Shown: positions 8,718 through 18,283, counted from the stretch's first letter. The stretch is DNA of 64,000 nt from Candidatus Chlorohelix allophototropha (GCF_030389965.1 NZ_CP128401.1:62001-126000), one strand, 5' to 3'. Made by a program: numbers and translations. The notes: generated by a model not told the origin, from the sequence alone.

Positions 8718-10151
8718 CTATTTGAACTTTGCCAGAATATCCTCAGTCTTGGATTTCATAGCTTTAACTGCTTCTTTGGGAGTGGTCTGCTTGCTCAGCA
8801 CCTTGCTGACCTGATCCTGTATTACTTCGGCGGAAATCTGAGGGTAAGCCGGAGTCACCGGGCGAGGCTTGCCATTTGCAAAAGCGGCTGGTAGAATCGC
8901 TATTGCCGGGTTGAGCGCCTGAATTTCCTTATCATCGAAGGCAGCTTTAAGGGCAGGGAAAGCCCCCGCGCCCAACACATGGGCTTTCTGCGCTTCTAAG
9001 CTGGACAAATACTCGACCGCTTTCCAAGCTGCTGCCGGGTTTTTGCTGCTGGCACTCACTGCCAAGTTCCAGTTTCCGATACAACCGGAAGCCTGTTTAC
9101 CCTGTGCTGCCAGTACCGGCTTAGCGCCCCACAAACCTTTTACCTTGGAGTCTGCACCGATTGCAGCACCGGACAAATCGGCAAAACCACGGGCAAACAC
9201 GGCGTTACCTTGAATAAAGACGTTCTGGATATCGGGTCCCTTGAACGTAATCATCTTTTCAGGGATGATTTTGTTGGTGAAAATTGCATCTACAAGCCAT
9301 TGCAAGCTGGCTTCCGCTTCAGGACTATCTACCAGCACTTTGTTAGTCGCCGGATCCCAATATTCTCCACCGAAGCCCCACAACACTTCCAGCCACATTG
9401 CGCTCAAGCCTTCGTTTTTGAAGCCGGCGCACACATAGCCATATATATCGGCGGTTTGCAATTTTGTTGCGGTATCTACCAATTCAACAAAGGTGTTAGG
9501 GGGTTGCAAACCTGCTTTGTCCAGAATATCCTTGCGGTAGAATAGAACCCCGATATTTTGATACCACGGAATACCGTAAAGTTTCTCTTTAAAGGTTGCG
9601 CCGGAAAGCGAACCTTCAAAAAAGTTCTTGCGGAAATCGGGAGTTACAAAACTGTCGAGCGGGGCAATATAACCGGCAGCCGCAAACTCAGGTGCCCAAG
9701 GCATATCGGTAGCAATTACATCGTATGTGCCATCTTTTGCGCCCAAAACCGTTACAAACTTGTCGTGCATAGCGGCGCTATCATTAGGGAATTCCTGATA
9801 CTCTATGCTTACCCCGGTATTCTTGGCGTTAAATGTATCAGCAATCTTTTTAGGTGTTCCGGTACTACCCTTGAGCGTAGCCAGCGTCACTTTTCCCGTA
9901 ACATTCTGCGCAGCTGCGGTAGTTGCTGACTGTGTAGTAGCAGCGGCAGTAGTTGCTACTTTTGTAGTGGCGGCTGTAGTCGCTTGCCCACCTGCTGCGG
10001 TGGTAGCGGCAGCAGTAGTATTAGCCGGAGCAGGTGTGGCGGTACTGTCACCGCAAGCTGCCAGAATAGCAGCGCTGGCAGCGCTCAATCCTAGCAAGCG
10101 CACCATCTTGCGGCGGCTAATAATGTGTCCATTTTTGTTAATATCTTCCAT
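8718..10151 (-). CDS. Sugar ABC transporter substrate-binding lipoprotein
   Basis: 477 residues. The N-terminus has a twin-arginine-like SRRKMVRLLGLSAASA stretch ending in the lipobox LAAC, then an Ala/Thr-rich linker of about 60 residues and a family 1 (MalE-type) extracellular solute-binding domain. It would be anchored outside the membrane and deliver a sugar to the two permeases encoded in this operon (10209-11159 and 13154-14020). The low-complexity linker is common in lipoproteins of Chloroflexota. The ligand cannot be read from the sequence. Confidence 0.92.
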   Translation of the reverse strand: MEDINKNGHIISRRKMVRLLGLSAASAAILAACGDSTATPAPANTTAAATTAAGGQATTAATTKVATTAAATTQSATTAAAQNVTGKVTLATLKGSTGTPKKIADTFNAKNTGVSIEYQEFPNDSAAMHDKFVTVLGAKDGTYDVIATDMPWAPEFAAAGYIAPLDSFVTPDFRKNFFEGSLSGATFKEKLYGIPWYQNIGVLFYRKDILDKAGLQPPNTFVELVDTATKLQTADIYGYVCAGFKNEGLSAMWLEVLWGFGGEYWDPATNKVLVDSPEAEASLQWLVDAIFTNKIIPEKMITFKGPDIQNVFIQGNAVFARGFADLSGAAIGADSKVKGLWGAKPVLAAQGKQASGCIGNWNLAVSASSKNPAAAWKAVEYLSSLEAQKAHVLGAGAFPALKAAFDDKEIQALNPAIAILPAAFANGKPRPVTPAYPQISAEVIQDQVSKVLSKQTTPKEAVKAMKSKTEDILAKFK

Positions 10152-10208
10152 AAAAATCTCTCCTCATTTTTTGAACGCAATACTGCGCTTTACATGAAAC
10201 CGAATAAG

Positions 10209-11159
10209 TTAGCGTTGCTGATCCTCTCGATTACCCAATACTTTTATGTAGATAATCGCGATGATCATAATGTAGCAAAAGGTAATTACTGCGAGACTAG
10301 AACCAAAACCAAAATTTTGTTTGCGAAAGAGTTCCTGATAGGTGTAGTAATTAAGCGACTCAGTACCGAAACCACCTTCCGTCAAAACAAAGACCATATC
10401 GAAAATGCGAGAAGCATCAATGGTGCGGAAGAGAAGCGCAACCAAAATAGTAGGGCGCAATCCCGGCAAGGTGATGTGCCAGAAGCTTTGCAACCAAGTT
10501 GCGCCATCTACTCTTGCTGCTTCGTAAAGGTCACCTGAGATAAGTTGTAAACCGGAAAGTAAAATCAAGGCTACGAAGGGAGTTGACTTCCAGACATCCG
10601 CGAATGTAACAGCCCAAAAGGTAATTCCTTTGTTGGCAGTCCACAGTATATCCTTGTCAATTAATCCCAGACTTTTCAAAATAGAATTGAGTACGCCATA
10701 TTCGCTGTTGTAGATTAAGCCCCACATACGCGCCACTACGACAGTAGTTAGACTCCATGGAATAAGCACCACTGCCCGCACCAGTGCGCGTCCCCGAAAT
10801 TGCTGATTAAGCACCAACGCTACGCCCATCCCGAATACAAATTCCAAACCGACCGAGATAAGCGCAAAGCCAGTGGTAAAACCAAAAGCATCCAGCAAGC
10901 GGGTACGCAAACTCTCTTTGGTAAAAGAGTCTATATAGTTTTGCAAACCGATAAAATCAGGCTGTTGTTGGATGCGTTTATCATAATCATTCAGGCTTAA
11001 CCAGATTGTCTGACTAATCGGGAGGAATACCACCAGCACTATAACCAGTATGCTCGGTAAAACCATCAGATAAGCCATGCTCTGGCGCTGGCTGAACTTC
11101 CACCATGGGCGCGAATTGATAATATAGTCTGTTTTTATCTGTTTACCTGTAACTGCCAT
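10209..11159 (-). CDS. Sugar ABC transporter permease, MalF/UgpA type
   Basis: 316 residues with six predicted membrane segments and the EAA loop EAARVDGATWLQSF...LPGL that docks the ATPase. It pairs with the MalG-type permease at 13154-14020. No ATPase gene is in the cluster, so a shared MsmX-type ATPase elsewhere is expected. Located between the binding-protein gene and the epimerase gene. Confidence 0.93.
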   Translation of the reverse strand: MAVTGKQIKTDYIINSRPWWKFSQRQSMAYLMVLPSILVIVLVVFLPISQTIWLSLNDYDKRIQQQPDFIGLQNYIDSFTKESLRTRLLDAFGFTTGFALISVGLEFVFGMGVALVLNQQFRGRALVRAVVLIPWSLTTVVVARMWGLIYNSEYGVLNSILKSLGLIDKDILWTANKGITFWAVTFADVWKSTPFVALILLSGLQLISGDLYEAARVDGATWLQSFWHITLPGLRPTILVALLFRTIDASRIFDMVFVLTEGGFGTESLNYYTYQELFRKQNFGFGSSLAVITFCYIMIIAIIYIKVLGNREDQQR

Positions 11160-11201
11160 TGATTTTTTCCTTCAAGTTTTAGCGCCTATGCGAAGGGTCA
11201 T

Positions 11202-12080
11202 TTAAACCAGAAACTGGCTCAGATATTTATGGCTAAACGCCAAACCACGCTGTATCTTATCCAAAGAGCCTTCCCAAACCGGGTCTTCATGTTCAATTGT
11301 GACCGGACCATCGTAACCAAGTTCATACAGGGTATTAATGAATTTTCCCCAATCCACTTGTCCTAAACCGGGTAAGCGGTAGCGCCACCACCCTTCACCT
11401 AGAATACCTTTCTGATTGAGCTTATCCTGCATAACCTCGGTATCTTTCGCCTGAGTAAGAAACACTTTTGAGGCGAAATTTTTAAGAGCGGCAATATAAT
11501 CTATTCCTAGCCATGCCAGATGAGAGGGGTCGAAGTTCAGTCCAAGCGAATCGGAGGGAATTAGGTTAAATATCTCCTCCCAGTTTTCAGGCGAAAAGGC
11601 AATATTGTAACCGCCGGGCCATTCTTCCAGCATCGGGCAGTTTTCAATTGCAATTTTGCGACCGTGCGCCTCGGCAAAGCGCATCAGTTCGAGCCAGTTT
11701 TGCTTAACCAGTTCATAATTATCTTTTACCGTCAGGCGATGGTCGCGCCCAATGAAGGTAGTCACATAGGGTACATCAAGCGCTTCAGCCGCCAGAATCA
11801 TATCCTTGAGATGTTGTTGACTGGCGATACGCCGCTCTTTATCAGGGTGTAAATGATGCCCGCCTAGCAGAAAGCTAGAAACGGTCAGCTCATATTCTGC
11901 TAAAAGTTCTTTAAAACGGTGCGCCTCGCCCTTATCGGCAGCAATCTTCTTTAAGTTAACTTTCAGGGTGCGTGGGGCAGTATGGATTTCAATATAGCCA
12001 AAGCCGTTGGCATGTGCCCATTTGAGTTGCTCCTCGAAAGTTAGCTCGGATAAACAGGCGTTGATAAACCCGATTTTCAC
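11202..12080 (-). CDS. Sugar phosphate isomerase/epimerase (xylose-isomerase-like TIM barrel)
   Basis: 292 residues of the AP-endonuclease-2/IolE-like TIM barrel: IEIHTAPR near the start, IENCPM, GLNFDPSHLAW and VTIEHEDP supply the acidic and histidine metal ligands of this family. Members isomerise or epimerise sugars, inososes or keto-sugars. Twelve bases separate it from the Gfo/Idh/MocA gene, and such pairs usually oxidise then epimerise the imported sugar. The exact substrate is unknown. Confidence 0.88.
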   Translation of the reverse strand: MKIGFINACLSELTFEEQLKWAHANGFGYIEIHTAPRTLKVNLKKIAADKGEAHRFKELLAEYELTVSSFLLGGHHLHPDKERRIASQQHLKDMILAAEALDVPYVTTFIGRDHRLTVKDNYELVKQNWLELMRFAEAHGRKIAIENCPMLEEWPGGYNIAFSPENWEEIFNLIPSDSLGLNFDPSHLAWLGIDYIAALKNFASKVFLTQAKDTEVMQDKLNQKGILGEGWWRYRLPGLGQVDWGKFINTLYELGYDGPVTIEHEDPVWEGSLDKIQRGLAFSHKYLSQFLV

Positions 12081-12092
12081 TGAATTAATCCT

Positions 12093-13109
12093 TTATAACC
12101 GGATGGTCTGACTTTTTTCAATTGCTTCCAAGGCTGCCAACGAAACCTTCAAAGCAGCGATACCCTCATCAATTCCGATATAGGGCTGTTCACTACCTCG
12201 TAAAATATCGGCAAGAACGTTTACTTCATGTCCCCACCAGTCCAACCCCGTGTTTGAAACGGTATCGGTTTTCCCATCTTCGGTAATCAGCGTAAGCGTT
12301 CCACGAATATCTCCGATGATGTAGCCTTTTGGTCCGATAAAACAATCTCGATCCAGATGATGAGTTTTGAAAACTATAGGCAAGCCCCAACTGGTAGAAA
12401 ATTGCGCTATATCACCGGAGCGATATTTGATATTTACCGCTGCTGTGTCTATTGCCAATTCACCCAGATTCTCGCCAGCAAGTTTGTCTGCCCCGAAGAT
12501 AGCGCCGTATCCACCCAGACTTTCCGGCTCACTTTCAAATAAATAGCTCCATAAATCGAAGTGGTGGCACCAGAAATCAATAACAGGACCCCCGTTGATA
12601 TTTTTAGCGTGCATCACCAATTTTGGTCGAACTTCCATGATGTTTTCGGAAGTAACCATTATGGGTCTGCCGATGTAGCCTTCACTAATCCAGTGTTTGA
12701 GACGGTCAATAGCGGGGGAATAGCGCAGCATAAAGCCGATTGCCAATACCAACCCTTTTCTTTGGGCGGTGGCTTTCATCAATTCTGCTTCTTCAACAGT
12801 AAGCGCAACGGGTTTTTCGCAAAGTACGTGCGCCCCATGTTCCAGCGCAAAGATGGCGGCATGGGTGTGAAAGGAAGTCGGCAAGCACACCGAAACCACC
12901 GCAGGCTTGGTTTCACGGATAGCGTTCTCATAATCACTATAAAGCCCTTTAACTCCATATTTTTCGCCCGCCTCCTGCAAACGCTCAGGGATTCCATCCA
13001 CAACCGCTACCACTTCGCAACCTGAGTTTTGCCAGCCCCTTAGATGCCGGACACCCATATCGCCAGCACCTAGTACACACACTCTCAAAGATTCGCTTGA
13101 GCTTGTCAT
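12093..13109 (-). CDS. Gfo/Idh/MocA-family NAD(P)-dependent oxidoreductase
   Basis: 338 residues: N-terminal Rossmann fold with VLGAGDMGVRH, the conserved CEKPVAL loop with catalytic Lys, and a C-terminal alpha/beta domain. Such enzymes oxidise sugars or cyclitols, or reduce their keto forms. The start is placed at ATG 13109; the frame is open to 13268 but that would overlap the permease gene. Together with the epimerase, binding protein and permeases it forms a catabolic cluster. Confidence 0.88.
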   Translation of the reverse strand: MTSSSESLRVCVLGAGDMGVRHLRGWQNSGCEVVAVVDGIPERLQEAGEKYGVKGLYSDYENAIRETKPAVVSVCLPTSFHTHAAIFALEHGAHVLCEKPVALTVEEAELMKATAQRKGLVLAIGFMLRYSPAIDRLKHWISEGYIGRPIMVTSENIMEVRPKLVMHAKNINGGPVIDFWCHHFDLWSYLFESEPESLGGYGAIFGADKLAGENLGELAIDTAAVNIKYRSGDIAQFSTSWGLPIVFKTHHLDRDCFIGPKGYIIGDIRGTLTLITEDGKTDTVSNTGLDWWGHEVNVLADILRGSEQPYIGIDEGIAALKVSLAALEAIEKSQTIRL

Positions 13110-13153
13110 ATAATTACCCAATCCAGAGTAGGTCAAATAGTTGTATGTTTGCG

Positions 13154-14020
13154 TTAGCCTTTTACTGCACCGCTGGTCAAACCGGATATAATTCGCCGTT
13201 GGAATAGCAGCACTAAAAGTACCAAAGGAATTGTGACAATAACCGCCCCCGCGCTGATTTGATCCCACGGTTCGCTCGATTCGGTAACACCGGTAAATTG
13301 CGAAATTGCCACAGGAGCGGTAAAAGTGCTATCCTTATTCATAAAGGTATTGGCAAATAAGAAGTCATTCCAAGCGTTGATAAAAATCAGGATTGCCGCC
13401 GTTACAATTCCCGGCACTGCGAGAGGTAACATCACCCGGTAGAAAGCGGTAAAAGGATGCGCACCATCCACCTCTGCCGCTTCTTCAAGCTCACCGGGTA
13501 AATCGCGGAAAAATGCCGCCAGCAACCAGACCGTAAGCGGAAGATTAAAGGTAACATAAGGCAACACCAACGCCGGTATCTGGTTAATCAGTTTCAAATC
13601 GCTGAAAAGCAGATACAAGGGACCGATTATAGCGATACCCGGAAACATCGAAACCGCCAGCACCACACCAAGTAAGAAGCGCCTGCCCGGAAAATTTATC
13701 CGTCCCATGACGTAGCCCGCGAATGTGCCGATTAATAGGCAACCGAGTGTTGTTAATGACGCCGCCACGAAGCTATTCCAGATATTTTGTCCAAAATTGC
13801 GACCTTGAAAAACATTTATATAGCTATCGAAGGTTGGAGGAGACGGTAACAAATCGGGTGGCTTCTTAAATACCCGGTCTGAGGTTTTGAAAGAGGTAAT
13901 AATCAGCCACAGAAATGGAACGGTTGCCGCGACCACAATAAATGCCACACCTAAATAAAAGCCGGTAATACCGGCATACTTGCGGAATGGTTTGCGGTTT
14001 GGTTTCAATTCTAACTGCAT
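13154..14020 (-). CDS. Sugar ABC transporter permease, MalG/UgpE type
   Basis: 288 residues with six membrane segments and the EAA loop EEAAEVDGAHPFTAF...LPLAVPG. The ATG at 14020 is chosen over a TTG at 14041 because AAAGGA is six bases before it. First gene of the transporter operon, downstream of the promoter/operator at 14264-14297. Confidence 0.93.
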   Translation of the reverse strand: MQLELKPNRKPFRKYAGITGFYLGVAFIVVAATVPFLWLIITSFKTSDRVFKKPPDLLPSPPTFDSYINVFQGRNFGQNIWNSFVAASLTTLGCLLIGTFAGYVMGRINFPGRRFLLGVVLAVSMFPGIAIIGPLYLLFSDLKLINQIPALVLPYVTFNLPLTVWLLAAFFRDLPGELEEAAEVDGAHPFTAFYRVMLPLAVPGIVTAAILIFINAWNDFLFANTFMNKDSTFTAPVAISQFTGVTESSEPWDQISAGAVIVTIPLVLLVLLFQRRIISGLTSGAVKG

Positions 14021-14263
14021 TCTGTTTCCTTTACCCTGCAAATTCTCACAGCTTGTCTAATAAAATTTCGCAACTACTCAGCCCGGACACAAAATTAACA
14101 AAAATGGGTACAGAAAGAACTCCCCGCTTGGGGTTAGGGATGTCCCTATAAATTCCTCTTTCCCCCCTTTTAGGGGTGAATAATTACATCGCGAAACGGT
14201 ACAGTAGGATTGCAAAGCGTGGATAGCGCACATACTACAGCCGTTAAAGTTTATATTAACGCT
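14021..14263 (-). promoter_or_regulatory. Long 5' leader of the sugar transporter operon
   Basis: About 235 nt between the predicted transcription start (near 14257) and the permease ATG. It holds two short GC-rich hairpins (CCCC-GCTT-GGGG near 14134 and CCCC-TTTTA-GGGG near 14165 on the + strand) and no open frame. I do not recognise a riboswitch class. Confidence 0.4.
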
Positions 14264-14297
14264 AAATTAGCATAACTTGATTATATTTGTCAAGTTA
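14264..14297 (-). promoter_or_regulatory. Sigma70 promoter with overlapping palindromic operator
   Basis: On the minus strand TTGACA (14293-14288) and TAATTT (14269-14264) are 18 bp apart, with a TG extension before the -10. A perfect inverted repeat, TAACTTGA (14273-14280) and TCAAGTTA (14290-14297) with a 9-bp spacer, covers the -35 and most of the spacer. This is the classic position for a repressor. The repressor gene is not in the window. Confidence 0.7.
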
Positions 14298-14346
14298 GTC
14301 ATGTATAATTCTTACTTGTGATTTCTGCTTAGGAATATTGTCAATT

Positions 14347-15687
14347 TTATAACCTGACCACTTCAATTCCGAGTAATTCGCCCCAAGCTGACAAACTATC
14401 GGCATAATGTCCGTATGCCATAACCATATGATGTTCGTATCCACCGTAAACGATGGTGTCTAACAGCTTTTTCCCGCCTACATCAGGTCTTACTTCCGCA
14501 GTATTGCCCATAAATAGAAGTGGTGAATCCAGCGCTTCTCCTTCCAGCACCAGTAGGCGATATTTTCCCTGACTATAACTTAGCCGAGCCAGTGTAACTC
14601 TGCCTGGTTTAAGCGGGAACATCGCGGTTACGCCTACCTTGCGATTGCTGTGAACCCCGGCTTTACGTTCTTTGGGGTTGGCAGACAGCGAGAAAGCCGC
14701 ATTACCACAATGCCACAAAACAATGCTATCCTTCTGGCGATCCATTGAAACGAGGTCAGCCAAGAAAGTTGGCGCACCTGAGAGCAAGCTCAGGGCTTTC
14801 ATTGTTACCGCGCCATGCACATCCGCCTCGCATGCTGCCGTTATACCGTTTTCACTTAAAGCTGCCAGCACCCCGCATGCCGCCGCCTGATGTTCTACAA
14901 AAAATTCGGGCCAGCACTTAACCGCCAGCGCCCCTAGCCCCTCTTTAGTGGCTAACTCGGTCAATGCTTGATAGGTATTGGCAGCGGTGCAAACCACCTG
15001 ATCGGGTAACTCATGCAAACCGTTAAGGCAACTCTGCAACATACTCCGTACTTCTTCGGTGGTATCGGGGGGGATTTCACCCGCTGCGCCAAATATCTGA
15101 TTCAGGTTGTATAGCTGAATGTGGGGTCCGATTTCTTTCCACAATTTCAGTTCATCATAACCGCTTGGAAAGAAACCGGGTGGGCGGCTACCTATTACTC
15201 CAAGCTTTAAGCTCCGTAAAGTACGATCAAGGGAAAGCGCCCCAATATTGCGAGATAGTTCAGTTTTAACTTCAACCTCGCCCGGCAGACCGTACACATA
15301 GCGATATTTGCGCCCTGATGAGGTTAGGGTATAGGCTGCCAGATTTACCCCGCACAATGAGTTCAAGCGGAGTCGCGTAGCATCCCCTATGCTCGGTTCT
15401 GGCATAGCCCACAAGATAGTGGGTACATCCAGTTCGGTAAATAAAGCCGTAATCAAGGAGGAGTCGGTGAAAGTTGCCAAGTGCAATACCAGCGCGTCAA
15501 CTCCGGCGCTTTTCAATTGATGGGCTATATTTATGGCTTGTTCAGGCGTAGTGGCAAGCTCCGCGCCTGTAACTATTTCTGCTTGCGGAAAAGTTTCATT
15601 CAAAAAATTGGCTATCTGTTTATACAGTCGGCTTGCTTCTTCAATATCAAATTGGATACGTCCAAGCCCTGCCAGCCCAATTTTCAT
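14347..15687 (-). CDS. L-fucose/L-arabinose isomerase-fold protein
   Basis: 446 residues resembling the FucI/AraA superfamily: an N-terminal Rossmann-like half, then a C-terminal half with CEADVHGA, a His in WHCGNAAF and YEHHMVMAYGHY, the regions expected to bind the catalytic Mn/Mg ion. These enzymes interconvert aldoses and ketoses; the pentose, hexose or modified sugar used here is unknown. It starts 21 bp after the PFK-family gene. Its end lies upstream of the transporter promoter, so it probably belongs to the PFK transcript, but it likely acts on the same sugar. Confidence 0.75.
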   Translation of the reverse strand: MKIGLAGLGRIQFDIEEASRLYKQIANFLNETFPQAEIVTGAELATTPEQAINIAHQLKSAGVDALVLHLATFTDSSLITALFTELDVPTILWAMPEPSIGDATRLRLNSLCGVNLAAYTLTSSGRKYRYVYGLPGEVEVKTELSRNIGALSLDRTLRSLKLGVIGSRPPGFFPSGYDELKLWKEIGPHIQLYNLNQIFGAAGEIPPDTTEEVRSMLQSCLNGLHELPDQVVCTAANTYQALTELATKEGLGALAVKCWPEFFVEHQAAACGVLAALSENGITAACEADVHGAVTMKALSLLSGAPTFLADLVSMDRQKDSIVLWHCGNAAFSLSANPKERKAGVHSNRKVGVTAMFPLKPGRVTLARLSYSQGKYRLLVLEGEALDSPLLFMGNTAEVRPDVGGKKLLDTIVYGGYEHHMVMAYGHYADSLSAWGELLGIEVVRL

Positions 15688-15708
15688 GCATTGTCTCCTT
15701 GAGATTGC

Positions 15709-16989
15709 TTAGTGAAATCTAAACGGTATTTCTGGCTTAGGCACTATTAGCGGCGCCAGATACTCTTTAATCTTTGCTTCATCAAGTTCCTGATTCTTGA
15801 AAAATTCAGATGTAATTACTCGTTCCCTACCTGTAATTTCAGACAGGCTTATCGGCTCAATCGCATATTTATAAGGGTCATTTGAAATTCTTTTCAAAGC
15901 GGGCATAACTCCGCTCATCCCTTCAAGTAGGTATTTGGCGGAGGCACGCCCTAGCGATAGAGCTTCCTCAAGGTCGATAGATGAACGGCACGCTGCGCTC
16001 CGTTGCAAAGTGCCGGGTTTATCGTAGCGTGCCTTCAAGCCCAATTCCTTGATTACCAGATTGGTCAAATAACCACTAACCCCTTCCCCGATGCTTAATA
16101 AAGCCTGCCCGTTTACATCCCGCCCTATCGCAATGCCTGCTTGTAGCTCTGCTAGAAATTTCCCCTCTTTATTCCTTAAGCCTTCCGAAGCCACCACCAA
16201 CACGCAACCAACCTGTTCGTAAACTTCGGCTACTTTCTGAAGAAACACTTTCTCATCAAAAGGCAATTCAGGAACAAGCACTATATGGGGCGGGTCGCTG
16301 ATTTCTGAGCGTGCCAGAAGGGTAGCAGCAGCCAACCACCCGGCATGCCTTCCCATCACTTCGATTATTTTTACATGGTCAAAGCCGCGCATAGACAACA
16401 AATCCAGACCACTATCAATAGTATGGATAACAAGCCAACGGGCGGCGCTAGGGAAACCGGGAGCGTGATCGGTACCGTATAAATCATTATCTATGGTTTT
16501 TGGAATACCAATACACTTTAGATTATACCCACGCTTTTTGGCTTCTTGCTCAAGACGGAGTGAGGTATTCATTGAGCCGTTGCCACCGATATAGATGAAG
16601 TATCTAATCTGATGCTGCTCAAAAAGGCTGAAAAGGCGATCATAATCCTTTTCGACCAACCTTACTCGGCATGAGCCTAATGCAGCAGCGGCAGTATGTG
16701 CCAGACGGTGTAACTGCTCATCGTTATATTGTGACAAATCAAGCGGTGGTTGCCCCGCCAAATATTGCTCGATTCCACCTTGCATACCGAGAACCTTACC
16801 AGCGAACTTGCGCTCTCGCAACTCAAGGATAACTCCCGCCAGAGAGGCGTTAATGACAGCGCTTGGCCCGCCTGATTGCCCGATTATAAGGTTTTCGACA
16901 ATGTCGCATTCAGAGGTTTTGGGTAGTTCCTCGTTTAGCGAAGATTTGAGCTTGCGCTGATCTTTTGGAATATTAGAATAGTCAGCCAT
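15709..16989 (-). CDS. 6-phosphofructokinase family protein (ATP- or PPi-dependent)
   Basis: About 426 residues with an extended N-terminus. Recognisable motifs are GQSGGPSAVINASL, GGNGS, the catalytic IPKTIDND and MGRHAGWLA. It should phosphorylate fructose 6-phosphate or a related ketose phosphate. The phosphate-loop motif is GGNGS where E. coli PfkA has GGDGS, and PKTIDND replaces the ATP-type PGTIDND. This mixture makes the phosphoryl donor uncertain. ATG 16989 is preferred; a TTG at 17001 is an alternative. Confidence 0.82.
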   Translation of the reverse strand: MADYSNIPKDQRKLKSSLNEELPKTSECDIVENLIIGQSGGPSAVINASLAGVILELRERKFAGKVLGMQGGIEQYLAGQPPLDLSQYNDEQLHRLAHTAAAALGSCRVRLVEKDYDRLFSLFEQHQIRYFIYIGGNGSMNTSLRLEQEAKKRGYNLKCIGIPKTIDNDLYGTDHAPGFPSAARWLVIHTIDSGLDLLSMRGFDHVKIIEVMGRHAGWLAAATLLARSEISDPPHIVLVPELPFDEKVFLQKVAEVYEQVGCVLVVASEGLRNKEGKFLAELQAGIAIGRDVNGQALLSIGEGVSGYLTNLVIKELGLKARYDKPGTLQRSAACRSSIDLEEALSLGRASAKYLLEGMSGVMPALKRISNDPYKYAIEPISLSEITGRERVITSEFFKNQELDEAKIKEYLAPLIVPKPEIPFRFH

Positions 16990-17058
16990 ATACCTGTTCA
17001 ACCCCCACGGGGATTACAAAACCCAATAGAAAATGTAAATGCGGCGGATTGTAAATTT

Positions 17059-17448
17059 TTACTCAAAACGAAACGCGGCACCCTTGACATTTTGTTTTAC
17101 TATTTCCACCAGAGCGGGGCTAAAACCAAGATAGTCGCCGATAATAATCTGTATAGAAGGATTCGCCTTACTCCAATCTGCTATGAGCAACGGAATATCT
17201 TTAAGAACGTGCCTGCCGGGGAGCAGAAAATAGGGGATAACTACTATTCTACCAGCGCCAGCCTCTCGACAAATATCCAATCCTACCGGAATGCTTGGTT
17301 CGTTTATCTCCAGAAAGGCACATTCCACAATAATATATCCGCCGCCAGCTTTTAATGATTCAGCCACATTATACATGGCGCTATTCGCGCCTGCCTGCTT
17401 GCTACCATGTCCAACAATTAAAACTGCAATCTTAAAATTATCTTCCAT
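17059..17448 (-). CDS. CbiX/SirB-type sirohydrochlorin chelatase
   Basis: About 129 residues, the short single-domain form. VGHGSKQAG supplies the N-terminal metal-binding His and PYFLLPGRHV the second active-site region. It inserts Fe (siroheme) or Co (cobalamin) into sirohydrochlorin. Next to SUMT, precorrin-2 dehydrogenase and a siroheme enzyme, iron insertion for siroheme is the natural reading. Start at ATG 17448, seven bases behind the SUMT stop. Confidence 0.88.
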   Translation of the reverse strand: MEDNFKIAVLIVGHGSKQAGANSAMYNVAESLKAGGGYIIVECAFLEINEPSIPVGLDICREAGAGRIVVIPYFLLPGRHVLKDIPLLIADWSKANPSIQIIIGDYLGFSPALVEIVKQNVKGAAFRFE

Positions 17449-17455
17449 ATAAAGT

Positions 17456-18283
17456 TTACTGCAATTGTCCAGCCACCAGTAATGCATGGTCAAACCACTG
17501 CAACCGTTCACTCAGACTTACCACTTGCCCTATCACGATAACAGCAGGAGATTTAATTTCAGCGTTCTTCACCAGTTCCGGCAAATCTTGTAGAGTTCCG
17601 GTAACGTTGCGTTGGCGTTCGGTTGTACCCCACTCTATTGCTGCTGCCGGAGTTTGAGCAGATAGTCCCGCCTCTACCAACCGCGTTGCAATGTCGGACA
17701 ACCGTCCTAATCCCATGAGAAAAACCAGCGTTCCGCCGATTTGCGCAAGGGCACGCCAATTAATATGGCTATCGTCCATAGGGCGATTTGCTTCCTCATG
17801 TCCGGTTATCACGGTGAAAGTGCTGGAATATGTGCGGTGAGTAATCGGGATACCGGCATAAGCCGGTACAGCAATAGCGCTAGAGATACCCGGTACAACC
17901 TCATACTTTATCTCGGCAGCCGCCAAAGCTTCGGCTTCTTCACCCCCGCGCCCAAATACAAACGGGTCGCCACCTTTTAAGCGAGCAACTATTTTACCCT
18001 CCTGAGCGAGTTGGACCAAAAGGTGGTTTATCTTGCTCTGGCTGGCGCTAGGTTGTCCGGCTTTTTTACCCATATAAAATAATTGTGCACCGGGCTTTAC
18101 CTCTTCCAGAAGTACAGGGTTAACCAGATAATCATATACAATGGCATCAGCCCTCCGTAAGATTTCCAGTCCTTTCACTGTAATCAAGCCGGGGTCTCCA
18201 GGACCTGCCCCGATTAGGTAAACCCACCCGGTATCAGTCGATTCAGGCTTGATAGAGAAATTAGAATAAAAATCAAGCGCCAT
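17456..18283 (-). CDS. cobA: Uroporphyrinogen-III C-methyltransferase
   Basis: 275 residues of the SUMT family: IGAGPGDPGLITVKG at the SAM site, then GGDPFVFGRGGEE and PGISSAIAVPAYAGIP. It methylates uroporphyrinogen III twice with SAM to give precorrin-2, the entry to siroheme and cobalamin. It overlaps the end of the precorrin-2 dehydrogenase gene by 11 bp, so the two CysG functions are separate but translationally coupled proteins. Confidence 0.95.
   Translation of the reverse strand: MALDFYSNFSIKPESTDTGWVYLIGAGPGDPGLITVKGLEILRRADAIVYDYLVNPVLLEEVKPGAQLFYMGKKAGQPSASQSKINHLLVQLAQEGKIVARLKGGDPFVFGRGGEEAEALAAAEIKYEVVPGISSAIAVPAYAGIPITHRTYSSTFTVITGHEEANRPMDDSHINWRALAQIGGTLVFLMGLGRLSDIATRLVEAGLSAQTPAAAIEWGTTERQRNVTGTLQDLPELVKNAEIKSPAVIVIGQVVSLSERLQWFDHALLVAGQLQ

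Noticed and set aside
9805-10197. Plus-strand frame rich in Ala/Val opposite the binding-protein N-terminus
   Set aside because: It is the mirror of the Ala/Thr linker of the lipoprotein gene; low-complexity codons keep the opposite frame open.
14021-14263. Riboswitch in the sugar-operon leader
   Set aside because: Only two short hairpins are visible and no conserved riboswitch core could be recognised.
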